Source: Hahellaceae bacterium (GTDB lineage: Bacteria > Pseudomonadota > Gammaproteobacteria > Pseudomonadales > Oleiphilaceae). From it: a DNA stretch of 64,000 nucleotides. Below the pieces are notes generated by a model. The model did not search any database and had not been told where the DNA came from. It was given only the letters and a program-made list of their open reading frames with translations. Made by a program: the position numbers and the translations under genes. The stretch spans positions 1,364,001 through 1,428,000 of the forward strand of contig JACKOB010000002.1 in assembly GCA_024234575.1 (NCBI GenBank). Direction: 5' to 3'. How positions within the stretch are numbered: the first letter of the stretch is position 1; every line of letters begins with the position of its first letter. Positions 56,705 through 64,000 of the stretch are shown one piece after another.

Positions 56705-59623
56705 GTGAAAGATATTATCCTGTCGAAAGTGCATGCCGATCTTGTTACCGATGTAGCAATGATCTGTGATGAGATTATGGCGTGCTGGCCAGAGACGTTG
56801 TTAAAGGCGCTAGGCGAGTTTCCAGAAGCCAGATTACAGCAATTGGGGTGTCTTTGGTCATATAGTGGTTTCGTTGCGGGTTATACGAAACGGCATCCGG
56901 AGTTTCTTGTCGAGCTGTTGCACGAGATGTCTTCACCTTCGAATTTGAATGAAGCGCACTACCGTGACAGATTAACCGAGCGAATATCGAGCTGTGAGAA
57001 CGAAGAGCAGCTGGCAAGCGCATTGCGCCACTTTCGACATCAAAGTATGTGTCGAATCCTTTGGCGCGACTTTAGTCGCTCAACTACGGTATGGGATACC
57101 ACGGCGAATATGACATGGCTGGCTGATGCCTGTATTGATCTTGCCCTGGACTGGCTGTATGTCGACTCTTGCCGAAAGTGGGGAACGCCGATGGCCAAAA
57201 ATGCCGCAGGAGAATGGCAGCCTCAGCGGATGGTCGTGCTGGGTATGGGGAAGCTGGGGGCGCATGAGCTGAATGTTTCCTCGGATATCGACCTGATGTT
57301 TGCCTATCCACATAACGGCGAAACGCAGGGGGATGGTCGCACGATGGAAAACCAGACCTTCTTTATCCGTTTGGGGCAGCGCTTAATTCAGGCGCTGGAC
57401 AAAATGACCGCCGATGGTTTTGTCTTTCGGGTAGATATGCGATTACGGCCTTATGGTGATAGTGGCGCCTTGGCGTTAAGTTTTGCCGCCATGGAAGAAT
57501 ACTACCAGGATCAGGGGCGAGACTGGGAACGTTACGCCATGATCAAGGCTCGTGTGGTTGCTGGTGATCAGGTGATGGGGGCTGCTTTGATGGAAGCGCT
57601 GCGGCCATTTGTTTATCGTCGCTATATCGACTTCAGTGCCTTCGAGTCTCTGCGTGAAATGAAGATGATGATTTCCCGCGAGGTTCGGCGTAAGGGGTTG
57701 GAGTCGAATATTAAGCTGGGTTCAGGCGGTATCCGCGAAATAGAATTTGTCACACAGGCGTTTCAGCTGATTCGTGGTGGGCGAGATAAATATCTGCAGT
57801 GCCGGGAATTACGCACAGTGTTGGGGGCTATCAAAGCGCATGGGCTGCTTCCTGCAGAGGTTGTCGATGATTTACTCGAAAGCTATGTGTTTCTGCGGGA
57901 TTTGGAGCACGCGATTCAGGGGATGGAGGACAAGCAAACCCAACTATTGCCTGCAGATGATAAAAGCCGGCTGATTGTGGCCCTGATCATGGGCTACGAA
58001 AACTGGGTGGCACTGGACTCTGTTCTGCAGAGTTATCGAAAGAAAGTGATGCGACAATTTGCTGATGTAGTCACGGTCGCCGATGAAGAGGGTGCTGAAG
58101 GCTCGACTTTGGACGACCACTGGCATCTGATATGGGAAGGCAAAGTAGATGAGGGTGAGGCGGCCTCCTTTCTTCAGGGGGCAGGTTTCGAAGATCGCAC
58201 TTTGACCCTTAAGCAGCTACAGGATTTGCGTGAGAGCAAGCCAGTGGTGGTGATGCAGGTGCAGGGCAGGCAGAGGCTGGATAAGTTTATGCCCATTCTT
58301 CTGCATGAGGTTACGCAGGCTGAAGCACCTTCGCAGACACTGTCCCGAATTCTGCGTCTTGTTGAGGCTGTCATTCGCCGAACGGCTTATCTGGTATTGC
58401 TCTACGAAAACCCATCGGCATTGCGTCAGCTCGTATCTTTGTGTTCGGCAAGTCCATGGATTGCAGAGCAGTTGGCGCAGGCGCCAGTGCTGCTGGATGA
58501 GCTGCTGAACACCGAAAGTTTGTACTCGCCGCCAAACAAAGAAACACTGGCGGATGAGTTGCGTCAACAAATGTTGCGAATACCGGAAGAAGATCTCGAG
58601 GAGCAAATGGAAGCGCTCAGGCACTTTAAAAAGGCGCATGTGCTGCGTGTCGCTGCATCCGAGTTACGCGGAACTTTGCCCCTAATGAAAGTTAGTGACT
58701 ATCTGACCTTTATTGCTGAAACCGTATTGCAGTACGTACTAAAAATTGCCTGGCAAAGCATGGTGTTAAAATATGGCGTGCCGCAACGAGAGGCGGGTGT
58801 GCCCTGCGATCTGGATTTTGCCATTATCGGGTACGGTAAGTTGGGCGGTATAGAGCTTGGTTACAGCTCAGATCTTGATCTTGTTTTCATTCATGACGTT
58901 AACCCGATGTTGCAGACTGACGGTGATCGGTCGATTGACAATGGGGTGTTCTTTACCCGTCTGGGGCAACGGATTATTCATATACTCAGTACGTCGACGG
59001 TATCAGGGCAGCTTTATGAGGTGGATATGCGTTTGCGGCCTTCTGGAAACTCAGGGTTGCTGGTGAGTTCGCTGAATGCATTTCAGCTATATCAGCAAAA
59101 AGAGGCGTGGACGTGGGAGCACCAGGCATTGGTGCGGGCCAGACCCGTAGCAGGTAGTGCCGAGGTTGCCGCGAAGTTTGCAGAAGTGCGGCAGGAAATC
59201 TTAATGGCAGAACGTGATCTCGGCAAGCTTCGCCAAGAGGTTGTAGAGATGCGTCAGAAAATGCGGGATAGCCTTGCCACACCCGTTATCGAAGGCAAGC
59301 CGGTAGAGGTGTTTCATACCAAGCATGATCCTGGTGGAATCGTTGATATTGAGTTTATGGTTCAGTTTTTAACGTTGGCATATGCGAGACAGTTTCCGGA
59401 TATTTGTCGCTGGCCGGACAACATCAGGCTACTCGAAGAGTGCGGGAAGGCGGGCGTAATTTCCGCATCGGTTGCACAGTCCCTTGCGAACGCCTACATC
59501 TCTTTAAGAACCATGATCCATAAACAGGCGTTACAAAACCTTTCGTCCAAGGTCGATTCTGCTATGTTTGTGCAGGAGCGCAGGACGGTCACTGATGTCT
59601 GGAAGCAGATTATGCAAGCGTAA
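56705..59623 (+). CDS. glnE: Bifunctional glutamine synthetase adenylyltransferase/deadenylase
   Basis: GlnE (972 aa) adds AMP to, and removes it from, GlnA in response to PII and glutamine. It has two nucleotidyltransferase halves. The N-terminal one has GMGKLGAHELNVSSDIDLMF near residue 180 and the C-terminal one GYGKLGGIELGYSSDLDLVF near 710, each with the DXD metal ligands. DMRLRPYGDSGALALS and DMRLRPSGNSGLLVSS follow them. It starts with GTG. It is slightly longer than the E. coli protein (946 aa). Confidence 0.98.
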   Translation: MKDIILSKVHADLVTDVAMICDEIMACWPETLLKALGEFPEARLQQLGCLWSYSGFVAGYTKRHPEFLVELLHEMSSPSNLNEAHYRDRLTERISSCENEEQLASALRHFRHQSMCRILWRDFSRSTTVWDTTANMTWLADACIDLALDWLYVDSCRKWGTPMAKNAAGEWQPQRMVVLGMGKLGAHELNVSSDIDLMFAYPHNGETQGDGRTMENQTFFIRLGQRLIQALDKMTADGFVFRVDMRLRPYGDSGALALSFAAMEEYYQDQGRDWERYAMIKARVVAGDQVMGAALMEALRPFVYRRYIDFSAFESLREMKMMISREVRRKGLESNIKLGSGGIREIEFVTQAFQLIRGGRDKYLQCRELRTVLGAIKAHGLLPAEVVDDLLESYVFLRDLEHAIQGMEDKQTQLLPADDKSRLIVALIMGYENWVALDSVLQSYRKKVMRQFADVVTVADEEGAEGSTLDDHWHLIWEGKVDEGEAASFLQGAGFEDRTLTLKQLQDLRESKPVVVMQVQGRQRLDKFMPILLHEVTQAEAPSQTLSRILRLVEAVIRRTAYLVLLYENPSALRQLVSLCSASPWIAEQLAQAPVLLDELLNTESLYSPPNKETLADELRQQMLRIPEEDLEEQMEALRHFKKAHVLRVAASELRGTLPLMKVSDYLTFIAETVLQYVLKIAWQSMVLKYGVPQREAGVPCDLDFAIIGYGKLGGIELGYSSDLDLVFIHDVNPMLQTDGDRSIDNGVFFTRLGQRIIHILSTSTVSGQLYEVDMRLRPSGNSGLLVSSLNAFQLYQQKEAWTWEHQALVRARPVAGSAEVAAKFAEVRQEILMAERDLGKLRQEVVEMRQKMRDSLATPVIEGKPVEVFHTKHDPGGIVDIEFMVQFLTLAYARQFPDICRWPDNIRLLEECGKAGVISASVAQSLANAYISLRTMIHKQALQNLSSKVDSAMFVQERRTVTDVWKQIMQA

Positions 59624-59825
59624 AGTCTTTACCTTCGGCAGGAGAAAATTTACGAGCAGAAATTTGCTTGCCTGAGCACATAAAAAATGATTCGATGTGC
59701 CTTTACAGCGCAGCTATTTTACGGTTTTGCTGATAGAATGTCGGGCTTTAAATTTTATCACTTGGTATCGGTTTGTCTGTCGGCTTTGAAACCCGTCAAG
59801 ACACTTTGTTTGGGAGCATGAAGTT

Positions 59826-60749
59826 ATGTCTATGGATGACCGCGATGGTCTGATCTGGTTGGATGGTGAAATGGTGCCTTGGCGTGAAGCAAAGGTTCAT
59901 GTGCTGACGCATACATTGCATTATGGCATGGGCTGTTTTGAAGGTGTCCGTGCCTATGAAACCAGCCAAGGTGCCGCTATTTTCAAATTGCAGGCGCACA
60001 CAGATCGTTTGTTCCGCTCGGCACATATTCTGCAAATGAAAATGCGATATACCAAAGAGCAGATCAATGAAGCGCAACGTGCGGTTGTTCGTGAAAATAA
60101 CCTGCATGAAGCTTACCTTCGTCCGATGTGTTTTTATGGCTCTGAAGGCATGGGCCTGCGCGCCGACAATCTTCAGGTGCACGTCATGGTTGCCGCCTGG
60201 GCATGGCCGTCATACATGTCACCCGAGGCAAAAGAAAAGGGCATTAAAGTACGCACCTCTTCTTATACCCGACATCACGTTAATATCAGCATGTGCAAAG
60301 CGAAAGCAAACGGCCATTACATTAATTCGATGCTGGCTTTGAATGAAGCGCTAAAGTCCGGCTGTGAAGAGGCGTTGTTGCTGGATAACGAAGGCTATGT
60401 GGCTGAAGGCAGCGGCGAGAACATATTCATCATCCGTGATGGGGTGATGTATACGCCTGAGTTGACCTCTTGCCTCGACGGAATTACGCGTAAAACAATA
60501 TTTAGCTTTGCGGAAGAGCTTGGCGTTAAAGTCGTTGAGAAACGCATCACCCGTGACGAAGTCTATGTGGCAGATGAAGCGTTCTTTACCGGCACCGCCG
60601 CAGAGGTTTTACCAATTCGTGAGCTTGATAGCCGCGATATCGGTTCGGGTAGTCGTGGTCCACTGACTGAAAAATTCCAGACAATGTACTTCGATGCAGT
60701 GAAGGGGCGTAACCCTGCACGCGCAGAATGGTTGACGCAGGTTAAATAG
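59826..60749 (+). CDS. ilvE: Branched-chain amino acid aminotransferase
   Basis: IlvE (307 aa) is a PLP enzyme that makes and degrades leucine, isoleucine and valine. It has HYGMGCFEGVRAYET, the catalytic lysine in AKANGHYINSMLA, EGSGENIFIIRDG and GTAAEVLPIRELD. glnE-ilvE followed by LPS genes is the order in Pseudomonas. The 200 bases before it hold a weak GCACAT/ATGTGC hairpin and no sure promoter. Confidence 0.98.
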   Translation: MSMDDRDGLIWLDGEMVPWREAKVHVLTHTLHYGMGCFEGVRAYETSQGAAIFKLQAHTDRLFRSAHILQMKMRYTKEQINEAQRAVVRENNLHEAYLRPMCFYGSEGMGLRADNLQVHVMVAAWAWPSYMSPEAKEKGIKVRTSSYTRHHVNISMCKAKANGHYINSMLALNEALKSGCEEALLLDNEGYVAEGSGENIFIIRDGVMYTPELTSCLDGITRKTIFSFAEELGVKVVEKRITRDEVYVADEAFFTGTAAEVLPIRELDSRDIGSGSRGPLTEKFQTMYFDAVKGRNPARAEWLTQVK

Positions 60750-60750
60750 A

Positions 60751-61476
60751 GTGACTGAAAGAATACCCAAAAAAATGCATTTCGTGTGGGTGGGGGATGA
60801 TAGCCTGCGCCCACACAATTGTATTGAAACCTGGAAAATATTTCATGCAGACTGGGATGTTCGCATCTGGGGTAACGATGACTGGAAAAATGGCCATTGG
60901 AAAACGAAACGCCATATGGATGCCATCGCTGAAACGGGGCAACTTTGCGGCGTTGCAGATCTTATGCGCTGGGAAATATTGTTGCGCGAAGGTGGCGTGA
61001 CTTTAGATGCAGATTCCGTTTGTTTTCAAAGCATTCCGGAATGGTTGTTAGATTGTGAAGCCTTCGCGGCATCCGAATCTGAACTGCAAAAACCTGGCTT
61101 ATTGGCCAACGGGTATGTGGGGGCGCGAGCCGGGAATGAGCTGATCAAATACTTGGTCGACCAGCTGAATGCCGATGAAAATTTAGCGACTAAATTCGTC
61201 TGGTATAAGTTAAAACGGAAAAAAAGATCTTCCTGGAAAACAACGGGGCCAATGGCTCTGACAAATGCAGTGAAGGCGCTCCGGTACCATAACTTAACGG
61301 TTGTGCCGAGCCATTTTTTTATACCCAGACATTATTCTGGCGCTTGCTATACGGGGGGTGGGATGGTTGTCTGTGATCAATTATACGCAGGAACAGGCTC
61401 GCCTAAATATCTCAGTTTGTTAAAGCTGTCGCCAGAAGAGTTAATTAATGAGTTTCGAATTAAAGAGTGGCGTTAG
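60751..61476 (+). CDS. Glycosyltransferase with DXD motif (Gly_transf_sug type)
   Basis: This 241-residue protein begins IPKKMHFVWVGDD and has DLMRWEILLREGGVTLDADSV with the metal-binding DAD, typical of glycosyltransferases of the OCH1/TcdB-like sugar-binding family. It is likely cytosolic or membrane-peripheral and acts on LPS or O-antigen precursors, given its neighbours. It starts with GTG one base after the ilvE stop and overlaps the next gene by 29 bases. Confidence 0.8.
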   Translation: MTERIPKKMHFVWVGDDSLRPHNCIETWKIFHADWDVRIWGNDDWKNGHWKTKRHMDAIAETGQLCGVADLMRWEILLREGGVTLDADSVCFQSIPEWLLDCEAFAASESELQKPGLLANGYVGARAGNELIKYLVDQLNADENLATKFVWYKLKRKKRSSWKTTGPMALTNAVKALRYHNLTVVPSHFFIPRHYSGACYTGGGMVVCDQLYAGTGSPKYLSLLKLSPEELINEFRIKEWR

Positions 61477-62686
61477 TGAGTCTTTTCTAAGCATGGCTTC
61501 CCGCGGCGAAAAAATATTTTCGGTTAGCCTTCTACTGTTTATTGCTGCGTCCATCCTTCAGCCATTTGATGATCTTTCCAGGGCATTCTTTTTTTTCGGC
61601 GTTGTGCCATCTTCCATGCAATTGATTTATAGGCATAGGCATAGGCTATGGCAAATAGTATCCGCGGATCGTATTTTTATAGTAATTATGCTTTTGTTGA
61701 GTTACCTACTGATTTCTCTCTTTTGGACGGATGAAATTGCAAGCAAAGTTATTTTTCGCTATGTCCGTTGGTGGTTTGAGACCGTTTTTTTTATATTGGC
61801 AGCGTTCTTGTATGCCGTGCTAAAAATGCCGGTACGTTTTCCTCATGGCGTGGCAATCCTGTCGATCATACTTTTGTCCTCGATGATATCTATTTGCAAC
61901 TATTTTTTACTCCACAGCTATCCCGAAAGGCTGACCGGGTATGGCTTTTTAGCTCACCCTATTTTAGGGGCAAGTGTATTGATTATGTTGTGGTGCGTGG
62001 CGCTACTCGACCGGAAAGTATTTGCGAGTAAAATAGCGATAGGTTTGGTAAGTGCATCGCTGTTATTCGTTTTCCTTTTCGTTGTCTTAACCCAGAGTCG
62101 TGGTCCTCTGATATCTTTAGGCGTCGTCTGTCTCTTTTTATTGGCTGGCATGATTCGGCGTCGTACCACTTTTGCACTCAGCGTGCTTGCACTGTCCCTA
62201 TTGGTATTCATGTTACAGCCGTTTATCGGTGATATTGCTGTTTTGAAAAATCTGACCTTGCGAGGAGACTCTTATCGAATTGAAATATGGGGAGCGGTGC
62301 TAAAAACTGCACCTGATTATTGGCTATTTGGTAATGGCTTGGCCTCGGAGTTTGGTGCGACTGAAACTGGTCAAATGGTGTCGCTTCAGTCGGTAGCCCA
62401 TCCCCATAACCTATGGTTATCGATGTTGTTTTATTCGGGGATTATTGGCGTGTTACTGCTGTTGGGGTTGATCATGTCATTGTTTGTCCAATGCCTAAGG
62501 TTCGAAAGATATTTCCGCATTATATGTTTTGCGCTGGTGCTGTTACTTAATGCGCTCTGCTTTACTGATACATACCGATTAATATCCAGTCCGCAGGCAA
62601 TGTGGCTTATTTTTTGGCTTCCTGTCGCCTTGCTGGTTGGATACCGTGTTAATTTAACCCCTTCGGGTTCAGAATCAGGGCGATAA
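61448..62686 (+). CDS. O-antigen ligase/polymerase family membrane protein
   Basis: This 412-residue protein has about ten to twelve membrane helices and a large periplasmic loop containing LTQSRGPLISL and RGDSYRIEIWGAVLKTAPDYW, as in Wzy_C/WaaL proteins, with a later HPHNLWLSMLFYSG motif whose histidine is important in ligases. It probably attaches or polymerises O-antigen. The ATG has GAAGAG 7 bases upstream; ATG at 61493 is an alternative that would avoid the overlap. Confidence 0.82.
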   Translation: MSFELKSGVSESFLSMASRGEKIFSVSLLLFIAASILQPFDDLSRAFFFFGVVPSSMQLIYRHRHRLWQIVSADRIFIVIMLLLSYLLISLFWTDEIASKVIFRYVRWWFETVFFILAAFLYAVLKMPVRFPHGVAILSIILLSSMISICNYFLLHSYPERLTGYGFLAHPILGASVLIMLWCVALLDRKVFASKIAIGLVSASLLFVFLFVVLTQSRGPLISLGVVCLFLLAGMIRRRTTFALSVLALSLLVFMLQPFIGDIAVLKNLTLRGDSYRIEIWGAVLKTAPDYWLFGNGLASEFGATETGQMVSLQSVAHPHNLWLSMLFYSGIIGVLLLLGLIMSLFVQCLRFERYFRIICFALVLLLNALCFTDTYRLISSPQAMWLIFWLPVALLVGYRVNLTPSGSESGR

Positions 62687-62687
62687 A

Positions 62688-63710
62688 ATGAACATTCTTC
62701 ACCTGTCCAATTTCCATCTCTTCTCCAACGGTAGCCACTACTATAACTGCGACAGAAAGTTTTCCCTTGGGTTTATCCGGTTGGGGCACTTTGTTTATGA
62801 TTTTAGCTATAAAGATATTCAACGTTCGGGTAATTTGTTGCATTCGAGTAAGTTTGGCAAGAAGAAAGTCAATAAGCTACTGCTAAACGTGCTGGAGTCG
62901 TTACAGCCCGACATTCTGCTGCTCGGTCATGTTCATTTAGCATCGGAAACCTTGGCGCAAATCAAACTGCTGTGCCCCAACATCAGGATACTGGCGTGGT
63001 TTGTGGATACGATAGACGATCACCGTGTAGCCCACTTCAAACCAATGGCAAGTGCCATTGATGCGCTATTTGTCACCACCGCAGGAGAGCCGCTACGGCA
63101 GTTGAAAAAGGCGTTGCAGCATATCCCGTGTATGGGCTATCTGCCTAATCCGGTAGATCCTGCGATTGAGGTGGGCAAGAGTTGGGATGCAGATTCGCAC
63201 CAGTATGATTTGATCTATTGTGGTGCTGACCGCAAGGCGCCCGAGCGAAGCGCTTTGTTGACGTCTATTAAAACCGCAATGCCACAATTGCGTCTGCGTG
63301 TCTGTGGTTCATTGGGGTTTCCTCTTGCTTACGGGGCTCAGTATTTTAGCTTGTTGTCTCAATCCCTTTGTGGCCTAAATTTCTCAAAAGGGAATGATAG
63401 GTACTGGTACTCGTCAGATCGCATTGCCAGTTTAATGGGGAATGGTTTATGTACCTTTACGCCACGGGTACCGGGTTTAGAGGTATTGTTTGGTGAAGAT
63501 GAGGTCGTGTATTTTGACTCCCCCCAAGATCTACTAACAAAATTGACCTGGGCGTTGCATAATTCTGAAAACGTAAAAGAAGTGGCCTATAGGGGCTGGC
63601 AGAAAGCGCATAGGGCTTACAATACGGACCGGATTTGTAAATACATGCTGGAAGGGCTTGAGGGCGTTTTTTCGGAGGATTATGAGTGGTTAGCGGAGTA
63701 CTACCGTTAA
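62688..63710 (+). CDS. Glycosyltransferase, group 1/CgeB-like
   Basis: This 340-residue protein begins MNILHLSNFHLFSNGSHYYN and has a Rossmann-like first half (PDILLLGHVHLASETLAQI, ILAWFVDTID). In the second half come YDLIYCGADRKAPERSALL and SDRIASLMGNGLCTFTPRVPGLEVLFGEDEVVYF, the pattern of GT-B enzymes with C-terminal glycosyltransferase domains. Sugar and acceptor are unknown. It starts one base after the ligase stop. Confidence 0.78.
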   Translation: MNILHLSNFHLFSNGSHYYNCDRKFSLGFIRLGHFVYDFSYKDIQRSGNLLHSSKFGKKKVNKLLLNVLESLQPDILLLGHVHLASETLAQIKLLCPNIRILAWFVDTIDDHRVAHFKPMASAIDALFVTTAGEPLRQLKKALQHIPCMGYLPNPVDPAIEVGKSWDADSHQYDLIYCGADRKAPERSALLTSIKTAMPQLRLRVCGSLGFPLAYGAQYFSLLSQSLCGLNFSKGNDRYWYSSDRIASLMGNGLCTFTPRVPGLEVLFGEDEVVYFDSPQDLLTKLTWALHNSENVKEVAYRGWQKAHRAYNTDRICKYMLEGLEGVFSEDYEWLAEYYR

Positions 63711-63910
63711 GGAGTGCTACCCGTAAAATAGCCAGTTTTTGTCATTGACTAAATTTGGGGGGCTTATGATAAGGTGTCCGTCGACCTTGTAACAGATTAA
63801 ATCGCATGTCGCGATACGCCCAAAAAACAAATTGTTTTGCGTTATTGATTTGCTCGCTGACTGCCCCTGCCGGTTGTCTTGTCTGCCAATCCAGGTATGC
63901 TAGTTAATCG
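63711..63910 (+). other. Non-coding spacer at the end of the polysaccharide genes
   Basis: No terminator with a T-run is seen. TTGACT near 63745 followed by GATAAG-like sequence is a weak promoter candidate on the plus strand. A 33-codon frame at 63806-63907 is discussed as rejected. The next feature is a minus-strand gene end, so genes may converge here. Confidence 0.4.
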
Positions 63911-64000
63911 TCACTGTTTCTTGAATTCTGCACAAATAGTCTTTAGTGCCTGCACCAGTTGAGCCGATACCACCGCTTCTGAGTATTTTTCCTGCAGCTG
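63911..64000 (-). CDS. 3' end of an unidentified gene (truncated by window)
   Basis: On the minus strand the frame is open from the window edge for 29 codons and ends in TGA. The peptide LQEKYSEAVVSAQLVQALK and a basic tail EFKKQ look like a helical C-terminus. The neighbours suggest a polysaccharide gene, but the fragment is too short to name. Confidence 0.45.
   Translation of the reverse strand, partial: QLQEKYSEAVVSAQLVQALKTICAEFKKQ

Noticed and set aside
59676..59703. Terminator after glnE (GCACAT/ATGTGC)
   Set aside because: Only six pairs, a 13-base loop and no T-run.
63806..63907. 33-codon frame with a hydrophobic centre (MSRYAQKTNCFALL)
   Set aside because: No Shine-Dalgarno sequence and no further support; could be a small membrane peptide but cannot be defended.

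Overview
The window is a stretch of chromosome from a Gram-negative gammaproteobacterium, most likely marine. The evidence is the str-S10-spc-alpha ribosomal order, the uvrA/MFS/ssb junction, a complete MSHA-type IV pilus locus placed next to ssb, the divergent glnA/typA pair, and a glnE-ilvE-LPS glycosyltransferase neighbourhood like that of Pseudomonas. Affiliation near Cellvibrionales or Alteromonadales is a guess from gene content and was not tested. I see no rRNA, tRNA, CRISPR array, insertion sequence or prophage.

Layout. Positions 1-18719 hold the end of rpoC and the str (rpsL, rpsG, fusA, tuf), S10, spc and alpha clusters, all on the plus strand, ending in a bidirectional terminator. 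This includes rpmJ (37 codons) between secY and rpsM. From 18776 to 23712 lie uvrA (minus), a YajR-like MFS transporter and ssb. From 23912 to 42653 runs an 18.7-kb MSHA pilus operon (mshI, a PilN-like mshI2, J, K, L, M, N, E, G, B, A, C, D, O, P, Q). It encodes the PilM/N/O/P-like inner assembly complex, a lipoprotein secretin, two ATPases, a platform protein, major and minor pilins, and a 1751-residue multidomain adhesin, MshQ. From 42715 to 47597 (minus) come ntrC, ntrB, a DUF4124 periplasmic protein and glnA. typA diverges from glnA, and the gap carries a sigma-54-like promoter and an NtrC-site-like palindrome. From 50286 to 56592 are a proline iminopeptidase, dtd, a porin behind a long AT-rich non-coding region, a CYTH triphosphatase-like protein, OmpW and a TrkA-N potassium channel. 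From 56705 to 63710 are glnE, ilvE and three surface-polysaccharide genes (a DXD glycosyltransferase, an O-antigen ligase/polymerase-like membrane protein and a second glycosyltransferase). The last 90 bases are the 3' end of an unidentified minus-strand gene.

How it fits together. The first third is translation and transcription machinery with family-typical proteins. The nitrogen genes form a regulatory loop: NtrB/NtrC should control glnA through the elements upstream of it, and GlnE, encoded about 9 kb away, should adenylylate the conserved tyrosine of GlnA. The MSHA operon is a surface attachment and motility machine whose MshE ATPase carries two MshEN-type motifs expected to bind cyclic di-GMP.

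No wholly new system is evident. The most useful leads are local. They are a probable CTG start of mshI; a G8 tract and 18-bp tandem repeats in mshN that could allow slippage; a hairpin after the major pilin gene that lies between a Shine-Dalgarno sequence and the next start; two adjacent hairpins between rpsJ and rplC; a set of CTTAAG-cored inverted repeats upstream of ompW; an operator-like repeat and structured non-coding region upstream of the porin; and a CYTH protein that appears to lack the usual CHAD domain.
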